From Nocardia niigatensis NBRC 100131 (GTDB lineage: Bacteria > Actinomycetota > Actinomycetes > Mycobacteriales > Mycobacteriaceae): DNA of 64,000 bases. The position numbers and the translations under genes were made by a program. The stretch spans positions 221,647 through 285,646 of the forward strand of contig NZ_BAGC01000033.1 of the NCBI RefSeq assembly GCF_000308655.1, read 5' to 3'. Positions 25,536 to 37,307 of this stretch are shown in pieces (the first letter of the stretch is position 1; every line of letters begins with the position of its first letter). The notes under the pieces are model-generated. The model was not told the DNA's origin. It saw nothing but the letters and a program-made list of their open reading frames with translations, and did no database searches.

Positions 25536-26435
25536 ATGGTTGCGGTCGGGGGTTGGGCAGACTCGTGGGACGCCGACGCGGTGGCGGGCGGGGGACCGGT
25601 GCCGGGGGTGGATGTCGGGAAGTATCCGCTGGACACTCCGGGAAGCGCGGGGTGGCTGGCGGCGGTCGAAGAGGCCCGGGCCGAGCTGGCCACTGATGGA
25701 TGCTGCGTGTTGCGTGGATTCATCCGCGCCGAGTTGCTGGAGACCCTGCGCGGGGAGGGGGTGGCGTTGGCCCCGCACGCGTACTACACGGTGCAGGACG
25801 TCAACGCCTACAACATTCCGCTGGACGCGGACCTGCCCGCCGATCATCCGGGGCGGATCGTGCTGCGGCGCGGGAACGCCTTCGTGGCAAGGGATCTCAT
25901 CCCGGCGGAGGCGCTGATCCAGCGGCTGTACACCGACCCCAGGTTCCAGCGGTTCGTCGCGGACTGCTTCGGGCTGCCCGAACTGCACGAGTACACCGAC
26001 CCGCTGGCGGGACTGTGCCTGAACGTCGTCGCGCCGGGCATGTCGCATCCGTGGCACTTCGACACCAACGAATTCACCGTCAGCATGCTCACCCAGGAAC
26101 CGGAATGCGGTGGGGTGTTCGAATACTGCCCAGATATCCGGTCGCGGGAGGCGGAGAATCTCGCCGATGTGCGGGCGGTGCTGACGGGGCAGGGGGAGCG
26201 GTTCGTCCGGCGGCTGGCGTTGCGGCCGGGAGATCTGCAGCTGTTCCAGGGGAGATTCTCGTTGCACCGCGTCGCGCCCGTGGGCGGCACGGTGCAACGG
26301 CATTCGGCGATCTTCGCCTACAGCGACAATCCGGGACTGGTCGGCACCGCCGAACGGACCCGGCAGCTGTTCGGGCGTGTATTGCCGGATCATCTGGCCG
26401 TCGGCGAGGTCCGCGGCGATCGTTTGCTCGACTGA
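25536..26435 (+). CDS. Fe(II)/2-oxoglutarate-dependent oxygenase-like protein
   Basis: About 299 residues. The start is uncertain: ATG 25536, ATG 25527 and GTG 25491 share the frame and none has a strong site. A double-stranded beta-helix is suggested by SHPWHFDTNEFTVSML (facial H174-x-D176), a distal His244 in SLHRVAPVGG and an Arg in the same strand. The carboxylate ligand is present, so it should hydroxylate rather than halogenate. It resembles the ArpA/StrG-type proteins of secondary metabolism. The methyltransferase gene begins 14 bp downstream, so the two probably modify the same substrate, which is unknown. Confidence 0.75.
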   Translation: MVAVGGWADSWDADAVAGGGPVPGVDVGKYPLDTPGSAGWLAAVEEARAELATDGCCVLRGFIRAELLETLRGEGVALAPHAYYTVQDVNAYNIPLDADLPADHPGRIVLRRGNAFVARDLIPAEALIQRLYTDPRFQRFVADCFGLPELHEYTDPLAGLCLNVVAPGMSHPWHFDTNEFTVSMLTQEPECGGVFEYCPDIRSREAENLADVRAVLTGQGERFVRRLALRPGDLQLFQGRFSLHRVAPVGGTVQRHSAIFAYSDNPGLVGTAERTRQLFGRVLPDHLAVGEVRGDRLLD

Positions 26436-26449
26436 GAGGGGACCAGCGC

Positions 26450-27280
26450 GTGCCGGTTTCGTTACACAGCTCCACCGGAAAAGCCTCGTTCGACGACATC
26501 TACGACCGCCCCGATCCACGCGAGTATTACGCGCGCATGGCCGAATTGGATTACCAGATACCGGAATTGGCCAAACCGCACTTCCAGCGACTGATCACGG
26601 AATACCGGACGGCCACCGGCATCGCCACCCCCGCCGTTCTCGACCTCGGCTGTTCCTACGGCGTGAACGCGGCCCTCCTGCGCCTGGACACCGGCATGAC
26701 CGACCTGGCCGCGCGCTACCGCGGCCGCGACAGCGAGGACACCGCCGCGCTCATCGACCGCGACCGGCAGCTGCTGCGCGCCCACGACCAGCTCCCCGGC
26801 GTCCGCTTCATCGGCATGGACGCCTCCCGCCCCGCTCTCGACTACGCCGGCGCCGCCGGCTTCCTCGACGACGCCGTGCACGCCGACCTGGAATCGGCCG
26901 ACCCCACCGAAGCCCAGCGCCAGACCCTCGCCGCCGCCGACCTGGTCATCTCCACCGGCTGCGTCGGCTACATCACCGAGCGCACCCTGTTGCGGGTGGC
27001 CCGCGCCCACGGCGGAAAACTGCCCTGGATGGCGCATTTCGTGCTGCGCATGTTCTCCTTCGACCCCATTGCCGCCCACCTCGAAACTCTCGGTTACCGG
27101 ACCGAGCGCGTGCCCGGCATGTTCCGGCAGCGGCGTTTCGCCTCCGCCGACGAGCAGGAGCGAGTGCTGAACACCCTGGCGGACAGCGGAATCGACCCCA
27201 CCGGCGGTGAATCCGACGGATGGCTCTACGCCCAGCTGTATCTGTCCCGGCCGAAATTGACCGTGGCGACCGAACACTGA
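26450..27280 (+). CDS. Class I SAM-dependent methyltransferase-like protein
   Basis: A 276-residue protein from GTG 26450 with GAGAGGGG upstream. Motif I is AVLDLGCSYGVNAALL (~62-77), followed by FIGMDASRPALDYA, the acidic loop of a Rossmann methyltransferase, and ADLVISTGCVGYITERTLLR. The early segment DDIYDRPDPREYYARMAELDYQIP is a recognition region shared by related actinobacterial proteins. It is coupled to the upstream oxygenase (14 bp gap). The target could be a small metabolite; there is no RNA- or protein-binding domain. Confidence 0.82.
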   Translation: MPVSLHSSTGKASFDDIYDRPDPREYYARMAELDYQIPELAKPHFQRLITEYRTATGIATPAVLDLGCSYGVNAALLRLDTGMTDLAARYRGRDSEDTAALIDRDRQLLRAHDQLPGVRFIGMDASRPALDYAGAAGFLDDAVHADLESADPTEAQRQTLAAADLVISTGCVGYITERTLLRVARAHGGKLPWMAHFVLRMFSFDPIAAHLETLGYRTERVPGMFRQRRFASADEQERVLNTLADSGIDPTGGESDGWLYAQLYLSRPKLTVATEH

Positions 27281-27348
27281 TCCCGTCGCACACCGAATTC
27301 GCATCCCGGATTCACCTGAAAACCCGCCGGGATTGTTACGGTGAATCG

Positions 27349-28713
27349 GTGGCACCAGCGAAGATCGTAATTATCGGCGGTGGTTTCGCGGGCGTCGAGT
27401 GCGCCCGGTATCTCGAACGCCGAGTCCGGCCCGACGAGGCGTTCATCCAGCTCGTCTCACCCGACGCCGGACTGCTGTATCTACCGCTGCTGCCGCAGGT
27501 CGCCTCCGGCACCCTCAACCCCCGGTCGGTCTCGGTATCCCTGCGCCGGATACTGCGCCGCACCGAGGTGGTACCGGGCATGGCGGTCGGAGTGGACCAC
27601 GGCACCCGGCGGGTGGTGGTGCGCCGGGGGACCGCCGGCCGCGAAACCGCCCTCGACTACGACCATCTCGTCCTGGCCCCGGGCTCCATCACCCGGGTCC
27701 TCGACGTGCCCGGGCTCCAGGAACACGGCTTCGGCATGAAGACCTTGCCCGAGGCCATGTTCCTGCGCGACCACGTACTGCGGCAACTCGATGTCGCCGC
27801 GCTGCGCGGCGGGGTCGAGGAGGACCGGGAGCGGCTCAACTTCGTCACCATCGGCGCCGGCTATGCCGGGACCGAGACCACCGCCGTCCTCAACAAGGTC
27901 TGTCGCGCCGCGGCCGAGCGCTTCTTCCCCGCGACCGAACGCGGCATGGTGAAGTGGCATCTGGTCACCCACGGCGACCGCATCATGCCGGAGCTGGGGG
28001 AGCGGCTCGGCATGGAGGCGAAAAGGATTCTGGCCGAACGCGGTATCGAACTCATCTCCGGTGCGTCGGCGGCCGAGGTCACCGCGCACGGGGTGAAACT
28101 CACCAATGGGCGATTCATCCCGTCCCGGACCGTGCTGTGGACCGCCGGCGTCACCCCGAGCCCGCTTGCCGGGCACCTCGGCGCGGACACCGAGAAGGGC
28201 CGCATCATCGCGGCCGCCGATCTCTCCGTGCCCGGCCTGCCCGGCGTGTGGGCAATGGGTGACGCCGCCGCCGTGCCCGACACGGCCGAGGGCGGCGACA
28301 AGGTGTGCGCGCCCACCGCCCAGCACGCCATGCGCCAGGGCAAGCACCTGGCCCGGAACCTGCTCGCCACCCTGCGCGGCGGACAGCCCGAACCCTATCG
28401 GCATCCGGACCTGGGCATGGTCGTCGACCTCGGCGGCCGCGACGCCCTGGCCCGCCCGCTGCGCATCGGATTGCGGGGCATCCCAGCGCAATTCGTGGCG
28501 CGCAGCTACCACCTGATGGCGCTGCGCACCGTCGTCGCGCGCGCCCGCGTCGCCTTCGACTGGACCGTGCACGGCCTCAGCGGCGACGACTTCCTGCGCA
28601 TCGGGTACGGCGACTACCGGACCCACACCATCGGCGGATTCGAGCAGTCCGGCTGTTATCTGCAGGCCGACGAGGTGCCGCGGGTCCTGAAGGGACTGGG
28701 CGATCCGGACTGA
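27349..28713 (+). CDS. Type II NADH dehydrogenase-like FAD oxidoreductase
   Basis: A 454-residue flavoprotein from GTG 27349. The first Rossmann motif IVIIGGGFAGVECARYL binds FAD, the second, FVTIGAGYAGTETTAVL, binds NAD(P)H, and LPGVWAMGDAAAVPD is the C-terminal FAD motif. LYLPLLPQVASGTLNPRSVS is the NDH-2 active-site-like segment. A C-terminal amphipathic region (VARSYHLMALRTVVARARVA) would hold it on the membrane. It probably transfers electrons from NADH to menaquinone without proton pumping; it could also be another member of the NDH-2 superfamily, so I give no symbol. Confidence 0.9.
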   Translation: MAPAKIVIIGGGFAGVECARYLERRVRPDEAFIQLVSPDAGLLYLPLLPQVASGTLNPRSVSVSLRRILRRTEVVPGMAVGVDHGTRRVVVRRGTAGRETALDYDHLVLAPGSITRVLDVPGLQEHGFGMKTLPEAMFLRDHVLRQLDVAALRGGVEEDRERLNFVTIGAGYAGTETTAVLNKVCRAAAERFFPATERGMVKWHLVTHGDRIMPELGERLGMEAKRILAERGIELISGASAAEVTAHGVKLTNGRFIPSRTVLWTAGVTPSPLAGHLGADTEKGRIIAAADLSVPGLPGVWAMGDAAAVPDTAEGGDKVCAPTAQHAMRQGKHLARNLLATLRGGQPEPYRHPDLGMVVDLGGRDALARPLRIGLRGIPAQFVARSYHLMALRTVVARARVAFDWTVHGLSGDDFLRIGYGDYRTHTIGGFEQSGCYLQADEVPRVLKGLGDPD

Positions 28714-28905
28714 CTCCGGGACTCACATGAAAACTATTGTGGCGCAGTAAAACCACTTTCCGTCCCGACTGCCTGCGGTTTCGCGCCAAACCCTGGCGCA
28801 CGGACGGTTTCGATGACAAGAATGGGTGCGGTGACCGCCAAGGGGGACGGTCACACGTGTGCAAAGCCAGGTTGCCCCTACCCACCGACCCCACGAGGAC
28901 ACCCC

Positions 28906-30708
28906 TTGAGCGACAGCACCTTCGCCTTCGACGAGCAGCTGCCCCGCGTCCCGCTGCCCACCCTGGAGGAGAGCTGCACCCGCTTCCTGCACTGGTGCGC
29001 GCCCCTGCTGAGCTCTGACGAGTACGCCGCGACCGCGGCCGCCGTCGAGGATCTGCTGCGCCCAGACGGCCCCGCCCGCACCCTGCACGCCGATCTGGAA
29101 CGGTTCGACAACACCCCGGGCGTGGGCAGTTGGCTCGACGAGTTCTGGCCCTCCCGCTACCTGGGTCGCCGTGACCGAATCGCGTTGAACGCGAACTTCT
29201 TCTTCCTGTTCCGCGACGACACCGCCCTGGCCTCCTCCACGAGCGCCGACCAGAGCGAACGCGCCGCCGCCCTCATCTCCGCCACGGTCGGCTACAAGCT
29301 GCGTCTGGACAAGGAGGAGATCCCGCCCGCCACCCAGCGCGGCACCCGACTCAATATGGCGCAGAACAAGTTCCTGTTCTCCGAGACGCGCATTCCGGAC
29401 GTGCCGCAGGACACCGTGCGGGTGCCCTACAGCGACGCATGGCCCGGGCCCTCGGATGCCCGCCACATCGTGGTCTTCTACCGCGGCAACATGTTCCGGA
29501 TGGACGTCATCGGCCCCAGCGGCGTCCCCTACAGCCCCGAGGACCTCGCCGACGGCCTGCGCGCCGTCATGAAGGCCGGCGCCCGCCGCGCCGCCACCAA
29601 CGTTTCGCCCGGGCACCTGACCACCCTCGCCCGCGCCGACTGGGCGCCGGTCTATGCCGCCCTGCGCCCCGTCAACGCCGCCGCCTTCGACACCATCGAG
29701 ACCGCGCTGTTCTGCGTCTGCCTCGAGGACTTCGCGCCGCGCGACCCGCTGCACGCCTGCGACCAACTGCTGCACGGCGACAGCGGCAACCGCTGGTTCG
29801 ACAAGTCGGTGTCCTTCATCGTCTTCGCCGACGGCGAGGCCGGCATCAATGTCGAGCACTGCGGCCTGGACGGCACCACCATCCTGTCCTTCGTCGACAC
29901 CCTGCTCGAAGCGCCGGTCGGCGACCATGCCGAACAGTCGGGCGCGCAACCGCAGGGCCTGCCCGCCCTCGAGCCCGTCGAGTTCGTCCTCGGCCCCGAA
30001 TCCAAGACCGAGATCGCCTCCGCCGCAGCGTCTTTCGCACAGTACGCCGCCGACAACGCCACCACCACGGTGTCCTTCGACTTCGGCACCAACCGCGCCA
30101 AGCGGCTGGGCATCTCCCCGGACGCCTTCGCGCAGCTGAGCTATCAGCTCGCGCACCGGCGCAGCAAGGGCCTCAACGGCGCCACCTACGAATCCATCGC
30201 CACTCGCCAGTTCCGCAACGGCCGCACCGAGGCCATGCGCGTGATCACCCAGGAGATGCTGGATTTCGTTGCCGCCATGGAGGATCCGGCCGTGGACCGG
30301 GACCGCAAACTGGTGGCCCTGCGCACCGCCGCCGAGGCCCACGTGCGCCGTGCCCAGGAATGCCAGCGCGGCGAGGCCCCCGAACAGCACCTGTGGGAAC
30401 TGCAGTGGATCCAGCGCCGCCGCGGCGAGGAACTCGGCGCGACCGCGCCGATGCCGTTCTTCGACAGCCCCGGCTGGATCATCACCCGCGACGACTACCT
30501 GAGCACCAGCTCCGCGCCGTCGGTGAACATCCAGTACTTCGGTTTCGGCTCCACCAGCCCCAAGTGCATCGGCATCGCCTACGTGCTGCTTCCCGACCGC
30601 TGGAACCTCTACCTGGCCACGCCGAAGCACGTCGCGCAGCAGATGCACGACTTCGCCGAGCAGCTGCGCGGGGCGGTATCCGAACTCGCGGAACTGCTCA
30701 CCGTATAA
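28906..30708 (+). CDS. Choline/carnitine O-acyltransferase family protein
   Basis: About 600 residues. TTG 28906 is preferred because GAGGA lies 8 bases upstream and [16 protein letters not shown] then opens the protein, as in carnitine acyltransferases; ATG 28813 would add 31 unlikely residues. The catalytic His lies in [12 protein letters not shown], with FADGEAG before it; the C-terminus has NIQYFGFG and [20 protein letters not shown], matching the family core. It would move acyl groups between CoA and carnitine or a similar alcohol in the cytoplasm. Bacterial members are uncommon, and substrate specificity is open. HisE follows 43 bp later. Confidence 0.88.
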   Translation: MSDSTFAFDEQLPRVPLPTLEESCTRFLHWCAPLLSSDEYAATAAAVEDLLRPDGPARTLHADLERFDNTPGVGSWLDEFWPSRYLGRRDRIALNANFFFLFRDDTALASSTSADQSERAAALISATVGYKLRLDKEEIPPATQRGTRLNMAQNKFLFSETRIPDVPQDTVRVPYSDAWPGPSDARHIVVFYRGNMFRMDVIGPSGVPYSPEDLADGLRAVMKAGARRAATNVSPGHLTTLARADWAPVYAALRPVNAAAFDTIETALFCVCLEDFAPRDPLHACDQLLHGDSGNRWFDKSVSFIVFADGEAGINVEHCGLDGTTILSFVDTLLEAPVGDHAEQSGAQPQGLPALEPVEFVLGPESKTEIASAAASFAQYAADNATTTVSFDFGTNRAKRLGISPDAFAQLSYQLAHRRSKGLNGATYESIATRQFRNGRTEAMRVITQEMLDFVAAMEDPAVDRDRKLVALRTAAEAHVRRAQECQRGEAPEQHLWELQWIQRRRGEELGATAPMPFFDSPGWIITRDDYLSTSSAPSVNIQYFGFGSTSPKCIGIAYVLLPDRWNLYLATPKHVAQQMHDFAEQLRGAVSELAELLTV

Positions 30709-30751
30709 CCGATTGCGGGGAGTGTGCGCCCGTCTGAGAGAATCACTCCCC

Positions 30752-31015
30752 GTGAAATCTTTCGAAGCCCTGTTCGCCGAGCTGCAGGATCGTGCCGCCA
30801 ACCGCCCTGAGGGGTCGGGCACCGTCGCCGCCCTGGACGCCGGCGTGCATGCGCAGGGCAAGAAGGTGCTCGAGGAAGCCGGCGAGGTCTGGATCGCGGC
30901 CGAGTACCAGAGCGACGAGGAACTCTCCGAGGAGATCTCGCAGCTGCTCTACTGGGTGCAGGTGCTGATGGTGGGCCGCGGCCTGCGGCTCGAGGACGTG
31001 TACCGACATCTGTGA
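30752..31015 (+). CDS. hisE: Phosphoribosyl-ATP pyrophosphatase
   Basis: An 87-residue HisE from GTG 30752. The MazG-like metal-binding signature is [21 protein letters not shown] with downstream [18 protein letters not shown]. It converts phosphoribosyl-ATP to phosphoribosyl-AMP, the second step of histidine synthesis. It stands alone rather than fused to HisI, as usual in actinobacteria, and lies 91 bp before hisG. Confidence 0.97.
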   Translation: MKSFEALFAELQDRAANRPEGSGTVAALDAGVHAQGKKVLEEAGEVWIAAEYQSDEELSEEISQLLYWVQVLMVGRGLRLEDVYRHL

Positions 31016-31106
31016 CGCGCCGGTGCGCCGCACTCATCCGAGTGCGGCCACCGTTCGCCCGTCCACTCGTCGTCACCGTCTTCCCTCCGTTCCGAAAGGA
31101 CCTCCC

Positions 31107-31958
31107 ATGCTTCGCGTCGCCGTCCCCAACAAGGGCGCACTCTCCGAATCCGCCGTCGGCATCCTGTCCGAGGCGGGCTACCGCAAGCGCACCGACTCCC
31201 GTGAGCTGAGCGTGCTGGACCCGGTCAACCAGGTCGAGTTCTACTTCCTGCGGCCCAAGGACATCGCCATCTACGTCGGATCCGGCGAGCTCGACCTCGG
31301 CATCACCGGCCGCGACCTGGCGCTGGATTCCGGTGCGCCCGTGCAGGAACGGCTCGCGCTCGGCTTCGGCCGCTCCACCTTCCGCTACGCCGCCCCGGCC
31401 GGGCGCGACTGGAAGGTCGAGGACCTCTACGACAAGCGCATCGCCACCTCCTACCCGAACCTGGTCCTCACCGACCTGGCCGCGCGCGGCATCCAGGCCG
31501 AGGTCATCCGCCTCGACGGCGCGGTCGAGATCTCCATCCAGCTCGGGGTCGCCGACGCCATCGCCGACGTGGTCGGCTCCGGCCGTACGCTGCGACAGCA
31601 CAATCTGGTCGCCTTCGGCGAGTCGCTGTGCTCCTCCGAGGGCGTGCTCATCGAGGCCAAGGGCGCCGACCAGCACGACAAGGCCCGCAACCAGCTCGTC
31701 GCCCGTATCCAGGGCGTGGTCTTCGCCCAGCAGTACCTGATGCTGGACTACGACTGCCCCAAGGCGCTGCTCGAAGAGGCCGTCAAGATCACCCCCGGTC
31801 TGGAGTCGCCGACGGTGTCGCCGCTCACCGATCCCGAATGGGTCGCGGTGCGCGCGCTGGTGCCGCGCAAGAACGGCAACGAGCTCATGGACCAGCTCGC
31901 GGACCTGGGCGCCAAGGCCATCCTGGCCACCGACATCCGGTCCTGCCGCGCCTTCTGA
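31107..31958 (+). CDS. hisG: ATP phosphoribosyltransferase (long form)
   Basis: A 283-residue HisG catalysing the committed step of histidine synthesis, ATP plus PRPP. ATG 31107 has GAAAGGA upstream. The catalytic domain contains [30 protein letters not shown] and the PRPP loop [16 protein letters not shown]; the C-terminal ~75 residues ([20 protein letters not shown]) form the regulatory ACT-like domain that binds histidine. As a long-form enzyme it does not need HisZ. It shares a transcription unit with hisE. Confidence 0.98.
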   Translation: MLRVAVPNKGALSESAVGILSEAGYRKRTDSRELSVLDPVNQVEFYFLRPKDIAIYVGSGELDLGITGRDLALDSGAPVQERLALGFGRSTFRYAAPAGRDWKVEDLYDKRIATSYPNLVLTDLAARGIQAEVIRLDGAVEISIQLGVADAIADVVGSGRTLRQHNLVAFGESLCSSEGVLIEAKGADQHDKARNQLVARIQGVVFAQQYLMLDYDCPKALLEEAVKITPGLESPTVSPLTDPEWVAVRALVPRKNGNELMDQLADLGAKAILATDIRSCRAF

Positions 31959-31964
31959 TTCCGG

Positions 31965-33765
<1,801 letters not shown>

Positions 33766-33809
33766 CGCCGCAAGATGTATCCCGGCGCCGTTTCTCCGGC
33801 CCCGGACAC

Positions 33810-33845
33810 GAACGCGCCCCCGCCACGACCGGCGGGGGCGCGTTC
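33810..33845. terminator. Strong hairpin after trmI
   Basis: A perfect 15-bp stem, GAACGCGCCCCCGCC / GGCGGGGGCGCGTTC, with a 6-nt loop lies between trmI and the convergent secreted-protein gene. It can terminate both strands. Confidence 0.85.
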
Positions 33846-33878
33846 GACTTCAGCCGATGGCGCAGCGGTTTCGCCCGA

Positions 33879-34304
33879 TCAGCAGGGCGCCTTGCCCATG
33901 GCCAGGATGTTGCAGCCGGTGTTCTCCGACAGCTGCCAGCCGGCGTCGGTGTGCTGCCAGCTCATCGGCACGCCGGGCATGGTGCCGTGCGGGGAGACGA
34001 TGGCGACCGAGGCATTGGCATTGTCGCCGTTGGCCTGCACGCCCGAGACCGTCCAGCCGATGCTGCCGTAGTTGGCCAGGCCCTTGTTCATGGTCGCGAT
34101 GTTCGAGATGCGCGCACCACCGTTGACCATGAGGTTCGCCTTGTCGGCGGCGGGCACGGCCGGGTCGGTGAAGCGGGTCAGCGTCGACCGCAGCTCGTCG
34201 GCGGTGGGTGCGGGGGTATCGGCGCCGGCGAGGCCCGCGCCCGAGGTGAGGGCGGCGGCGGCCGCGGCGACGGCCAGGGACAGGCGAACGGATCGAGCGA
34301 GCAC
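33879..34304 (-). CDS. Mtb12-like low-molecular-weight secreted protein
   Basis: A 141-residue protein from GTG 34304. A Sec signal peptide covers ~1-27 (SVRLSLAVAAAAAALTSGAG, cleavage near AGA-DTP). The mature domain starts PTADELRSTLTRFTDPAVPA and ends CNILAMGKAPC, whose two cysteines could pair. The pattern (ADKANLMVNGG, a NIATMNKGLANY helix, SPHGTMPGVPMSW) resembles the C-terminal domain of mycobacterial antigen Mtb12 and relatives. It is a tandem paralogue of the lipoprotein gene just upstream. Function unknown; extracellular. Confidence 0.75.
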   Translation of the reverse strand: MLARSVRLSLAVAAAAAALTSGAGLAGADTPAPTADELRSTLTRFTDPAVPAADKANLMVNGGARISNIATMNKGLANYGSIGWTVSGVQANGDNANASVAIVSPHGTMPGVPMSWQHTDAGWQLSENTGCNILAMGKAPC

Positions 34305-34338
34305 GAACGAACGGGCCTTTCGGGAATCGAGCGGGTGG

Positions 34339-34818
34339 TTACTGGCAGGCCGCGCGTGCCATGCCGAGGATGGTGCAGGCGCCGGCGTCGGAGAGTTTCC
34401 ACGCACCGCCGGTGTACTGGAACGCCATCGGGACGTCGGGCATGGTGCCATGTGGCGAGGTCACCGACACTTTCGCGTCGGCCTTGGTCCCGTCCTGCTT
34501 GATCTCGCCGACGGTGAACCCGACCTGGTAGTGCGCGAGTCCCTGGTTCATGGTGTCGATGTTTTGCAGGCGCTTGTCGCCATCGACGACTAGTTTGGCC
34601 TTGTCGGCAGCCGGTTTCGCCGGGTCGGCGAAGGCCGTGAGCACGCCCTGCAGGGCGTCCGCGGTCGGCGCGGGCGCGGTGGCGGCGGCCGGCACGGTGG
34701 TAGTCGATGACGCAGTGCCCTTGTCGTCGGAGCTGCATCCGGTCACAGTTGCCGTAACGGCCGCTAGGGCCGCGACGGTAGCCACGGAAACACGAAGCGT
34801 CCGCGTGACGTTGCGCAT
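34339..34818 (-). CDS. Mtb12-like lipoprotein
   Basis: A 159-residue paralogue of the neighbouring secreted protein. ATG 34818 is chosen since the signal peptide then begins MRNVTRTLRVSVATVAAL and ends in a lipobox-like TVTGC, so the mature Cys would be acylated. A Thr/Ala/Pro linker leads to the same domain (PTADALQGVLTAFADPAKPA, NIDTMNQGLAHY, SPHGTMPDVPMAFQYTGG, CTILGMARAACQ). One copy is anchored and one soluble, which suggests duplication followed by relocation. The pair sits between trmI and mpa, where M. tuberculosis has unrelated short genes. Confidence 0.78.
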   Translation of the reverse strand: MRNVTRTLRVSVATVAALAAVTATVTGCSSDDKGTASSTTTVPAAATAPAPTADALQGVLTAFADPAKPAADKAKLVVDGDKRLQNIDTMNQGLAHYQVGFTVGEIKQDGTKADAKVSVTSPHGTMPDVPMAFQYTGGAWKLSDAGACTILGMARAACQ

Positions 34819-35028
34819 ACCAGGAGTACGACTGGTGGGAAGGAGCATCAACGGCACCTTTCGGCTCGGTCCGGCGATTAACTCGCCGGAAACAGGTTAG
34901 GGCAGGCTAACATGCTCGTCCGGCCCGTAGGCCGCAGCCTAGATGTGATCACGACGAAACCATGTCGGAAAGCGGGAACGGTTAGAGCCCGGTAGCGTTG
35001 ATAGACCGGGACTGGGAGGAGCAGCATC

Positions 35029-36789
35029 ATGAGCCCCATCGAACATTCGGATTCGGCCGCCTGGAGGGAACTCGAGGCAGTACGTGCCGAGGCCGCTGCA
35101 CTCCGGAGGCAACTCGCCGACACGCCGGATCGCACACGGGAATTGGAAGCGCGCGTCGATTCGCTGACGATTCGCAATACCAAACTGATGGACACCTTGA
35201 AGGAAGCGCGCCAGCAACTGGTCGCTCTCCGTGAGGAAGTGGATCGCCTCGGCCAGCCACCCTCGGGCTACGGCGTCCTCATCGGCGTGTACGACGATCA
35301 GACGGTCGATGTGTTCACTTCCGGGCGCAAGATGCGGCTGACGTGTTCGCCGAACATCGACACCATCACCCTCCACTACGGCCAGACCGTGCGTCTCAAC
35401 GAGGCACTGACCGTGGTCGAGGCGGGCGGTTTCGACTCCATCGGTGAGATCGGCACGCTGCGTGAGATTCTCGACGACGGCCGGCGTGCGCTGGTGGTCG
35501 GGCACGCCGACGAGGAGCGGGTGGTCTGGTTGTCCGGGCCGCTGTCCGCGCTGGTCGACGTGGACGATCTCGAGGATCCGGATCGTCCGATTCGCAAACT
35601 GCGGCCGGGTGATTCGCTGTTGGTCGACACCAAGGCCGGGTTCGCCTTCGAGCGGATTCCCAAGGCCGAGGTCGAGGACCTGGTGCTCGAAGAGGTGCCG
35701 GATGTCGACTACGAGGACATCGGCGGTCTCTCGCGCCAGATCGAGCAGATCCGCGACGCGGTCGAATTGCCGTTCCTGCACAAGGATCTGTTCCGCGAGT
35801 ACGCGCTGCGCCCGCCCAAGGGTGTGCTGCTCTACGGTCCGCCCGGTTGCGGTAAGACGTTGATCGCCAAGGCCGTTGCGAACTCGCTCGCCAAGAAGAT
35901 CGCCGAGGCGCGTGGTGAGGATGCCAAGGAAGCCAAGTCGTTCTTCCTGAACATCAAGGGCCCCGAGCTGCTCAACAAGTTCGTGGGTGAGACCGAGCGT
36001 CACATCCGGATCATCTTCCAGCGGGCTCGCGAGAAGGCGTCCGAGGGTACCCCGGTGATCGTGTTCTTCGACGAGATGGACTCGATCTTCCGCACCCGCG
36101 GTTCGGGTGTCTCCTCCGATGTGGAGACCACCGTTGTGCCGCAGCTGCTCTCGGAGATCGACGGCGTCGAGGGCCTGGAGAACGTGATCGTGATCGGCGC
36201 CTCCAACCGTGAGGACATGATCGACCCCGCCATCCTGCGGCCCGGCCGCCTGGACGTGAAGATCAAGATCGAGCGCCCGGACGCCGAAGCCGCGCAGGAC
36301 ATCTTCTCCAAGTACCTGACGGAGACGCTGCCCCTGCACTCGGAGGATCTGCGCGAGTTCGACGGCGATCGCGGCAAGTGCGTGCAGGCCACCATCGAAC
36401 GCGTGGTGGACCGCATGTACGCCGAGTCCGAGGACAACCGCTTCCTGGAGGTCACCTACGCCAACGGTGACAAGGAGGTCCTGTACTTCAAGGACTTCAA
36501 CTCCGGCGCCATGATCCAGAACATCGTGGACCGGGCCAAGAAGTACGCTATCAAGTCCGTGCTGGAGACCGGCAACCCCGGCCTGCGCATCCAGCATCTC
36601 TACGATTCGATCGTGGACGAGTTCTCCGAGAACGAGGACCTGCCCAACACCACGAATCCGGATGACTGGGCCCGTATCTCGGGTAAGAAGGGCGAGCGCA
36701 TCGTCTACATCCGCACCTTGGTGACGGGGAAGAACGCCAGTGCCAGCCGCGCCATCGACACCGAGTCGAACACCGGCCAGTACCTGTAA
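35029..36789 (+). CDS. mpa: Proteasome-associated AAA ATPase Mpa/ARC
   Basis: A 586-residue ring ATPase that unfolds pupylated proteins and feeds them to the 20S core. The N-terminal coiled coil (~10-75, [20 protein letters not shown]) binds Pup. OB-type domains follow (~80-230), then the AAA module with Walker A GPPGCGKT (~270), Walker [11 protein letters not shown] (~345) and the sensor/arginine region [14 protein letters not shown]. The C-terminus ends GQYL, the motif docking into PrcA pockets. It lies ~22 kb upstream of dop here, whereas in M. tuberculosis the two are almost adjacent. Confidence 0.98.
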   Translation: MSPIEHSDSAAWRELEAVRAEAAALRRQLADTPDRTRELEARVDSLTIRNTKLMDTLKEARQQLVALREEVDRLGQPPSGYGVLIGVYDDQTVDVFTSGRKMRLTCSPNIDTITLHYGQTVRLNEALTVVEAGGFDSIGEIGTLREILDDGRRALVVGHADEERVVWLSGPLSALVDVDDLEDPDRPIRKLRPGDSLLVDTKAGFAFERIPKAEVEDLVLEEVPDVDYEDIGGLSRQIEQIRDAVELPFLHKDLFREYALRPPKGVLLYGPPGCGKTLIAKAVANSLAKKIAEARGEDAKEAKSFFLNIKGPELLNKFVGETERHIRIIFQRAREKASEGTPVIVFFDEMDSIFRTRGSGVSSDVETTVVPQLLSEIDGVEGLENVIVIGASNREDMIDPAILRPGRLDVKIKIERPDAEAAQDIFSKYLTETLPLHSEDLREFDGDRGKCVQATIERVVDRMYAESEDNRFLEVTYANGDKEVLYFKDFNSGAMIQNIVDRAKKYAIKSVLETGNPGLRIQHLYDSIVDEFSENEDLPNTTNPDDWARISGKKGERIVYIRTLVTGKNASASRAIDTESNTGQYL

Positions 36790-36800
36790 GCCGGAAAAGC

Positions 36801-36832
36801 AAGGGCTCGCATCCTTTCGGATGCGAGCCCTT
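36801..36832 (+). terminator. Intrinsic terminator after mpa
   Basis: A perfect 14-bp stem, AAGGGCTCGCATCC / GGATGCGAGCCCTT, with a TTTC loop is followed by T residues, 12 bp after the mpa stop. Confidence 0.9.
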
Positions 36833-36857
36833 TCGCTTGCGTGGATCCCGGTGCGGG

Positions 36858-37268
36858 TCAGCTGATTCCGGGGATGAAGCCGGGGTAGACCCAGTGGCTG
36901 ACGCCGCCGCCGGGGGCGCCGGAGCCGCTCACGTTCGGGAAGTTGAACGGCAGTCGCTTCAGCGCGTGCGGGTTGCCGTCGGCGTCGGCCTGGACGCAGT
37001 TGGTGGTGACGCCGTGGAAGCCGGAGCAGACGATCCGGGTCGAGGTGCCGTACGGCGAGGTGAGGCGGGCACGGTTGACCAGGGGGTTCCAGAAGTCGAG
37101 GTCGCCCGGGGTGAGGAAGTCGTGCGCCTCGAAGACGTAGATGGGGCTGTTCGGCTGCTGGACGGGCCAGTCGTCGGCCGCGGCGGCGCCCGTGCCGAGG
37201 CCGAGCGCGGCCCCGGTGAGGGCGGCCGTGGCGGCCAGGCCGGTGACGCTGCGGGTGATCATGTTCAT
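36858..37268 (-). CDS. Small secreted protein of unknown function
   Basis: A 136-residue protein from ATG 37268 behind a GGAGGGG site. The signal peptide (~1-30) has core GLAATAALTGAALGLGTGAA with likely cleavage before DDWP. The mature part is rich in Pro, Asn and Gly, with DFLTPGDLDFWNPLVNRARL, TSPYGTSTRIVCSGFHGVTT and GAPGGGVSHWVYPGFIPG, and two cysteines. I recognise it as a recurrent actinomycete secreted-protein type but cannot assign a function. The neighbouring SnoaL-like gene on the same strand begins upstream. Confidence 0.78.
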   Translation of the reverse strand: MNMITRSVTGLAATAALTGAALGLGTGAAAADDWPVQQPNSPIYVFEAHDFLTPGDLDFWNPLVNRARLTSPYGTSTRIVCSGFHGVTTNCVQADADGNPHALKRLPFNFPNVSGSGAPGGGVSHWVYPGFIPGIS

Positions 37269-37307
37269 GTACCCCTCCGTGGAACGTCGATTGATGGTGA
37301 GCGGCGG

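Noticed and set aside
25536..26435. A 2OG halogenase
   Set aside because: The Asp of the H-x-D motif is present, which blocks the halide site of known halogenases; a hydroxylase-type role is more likely.
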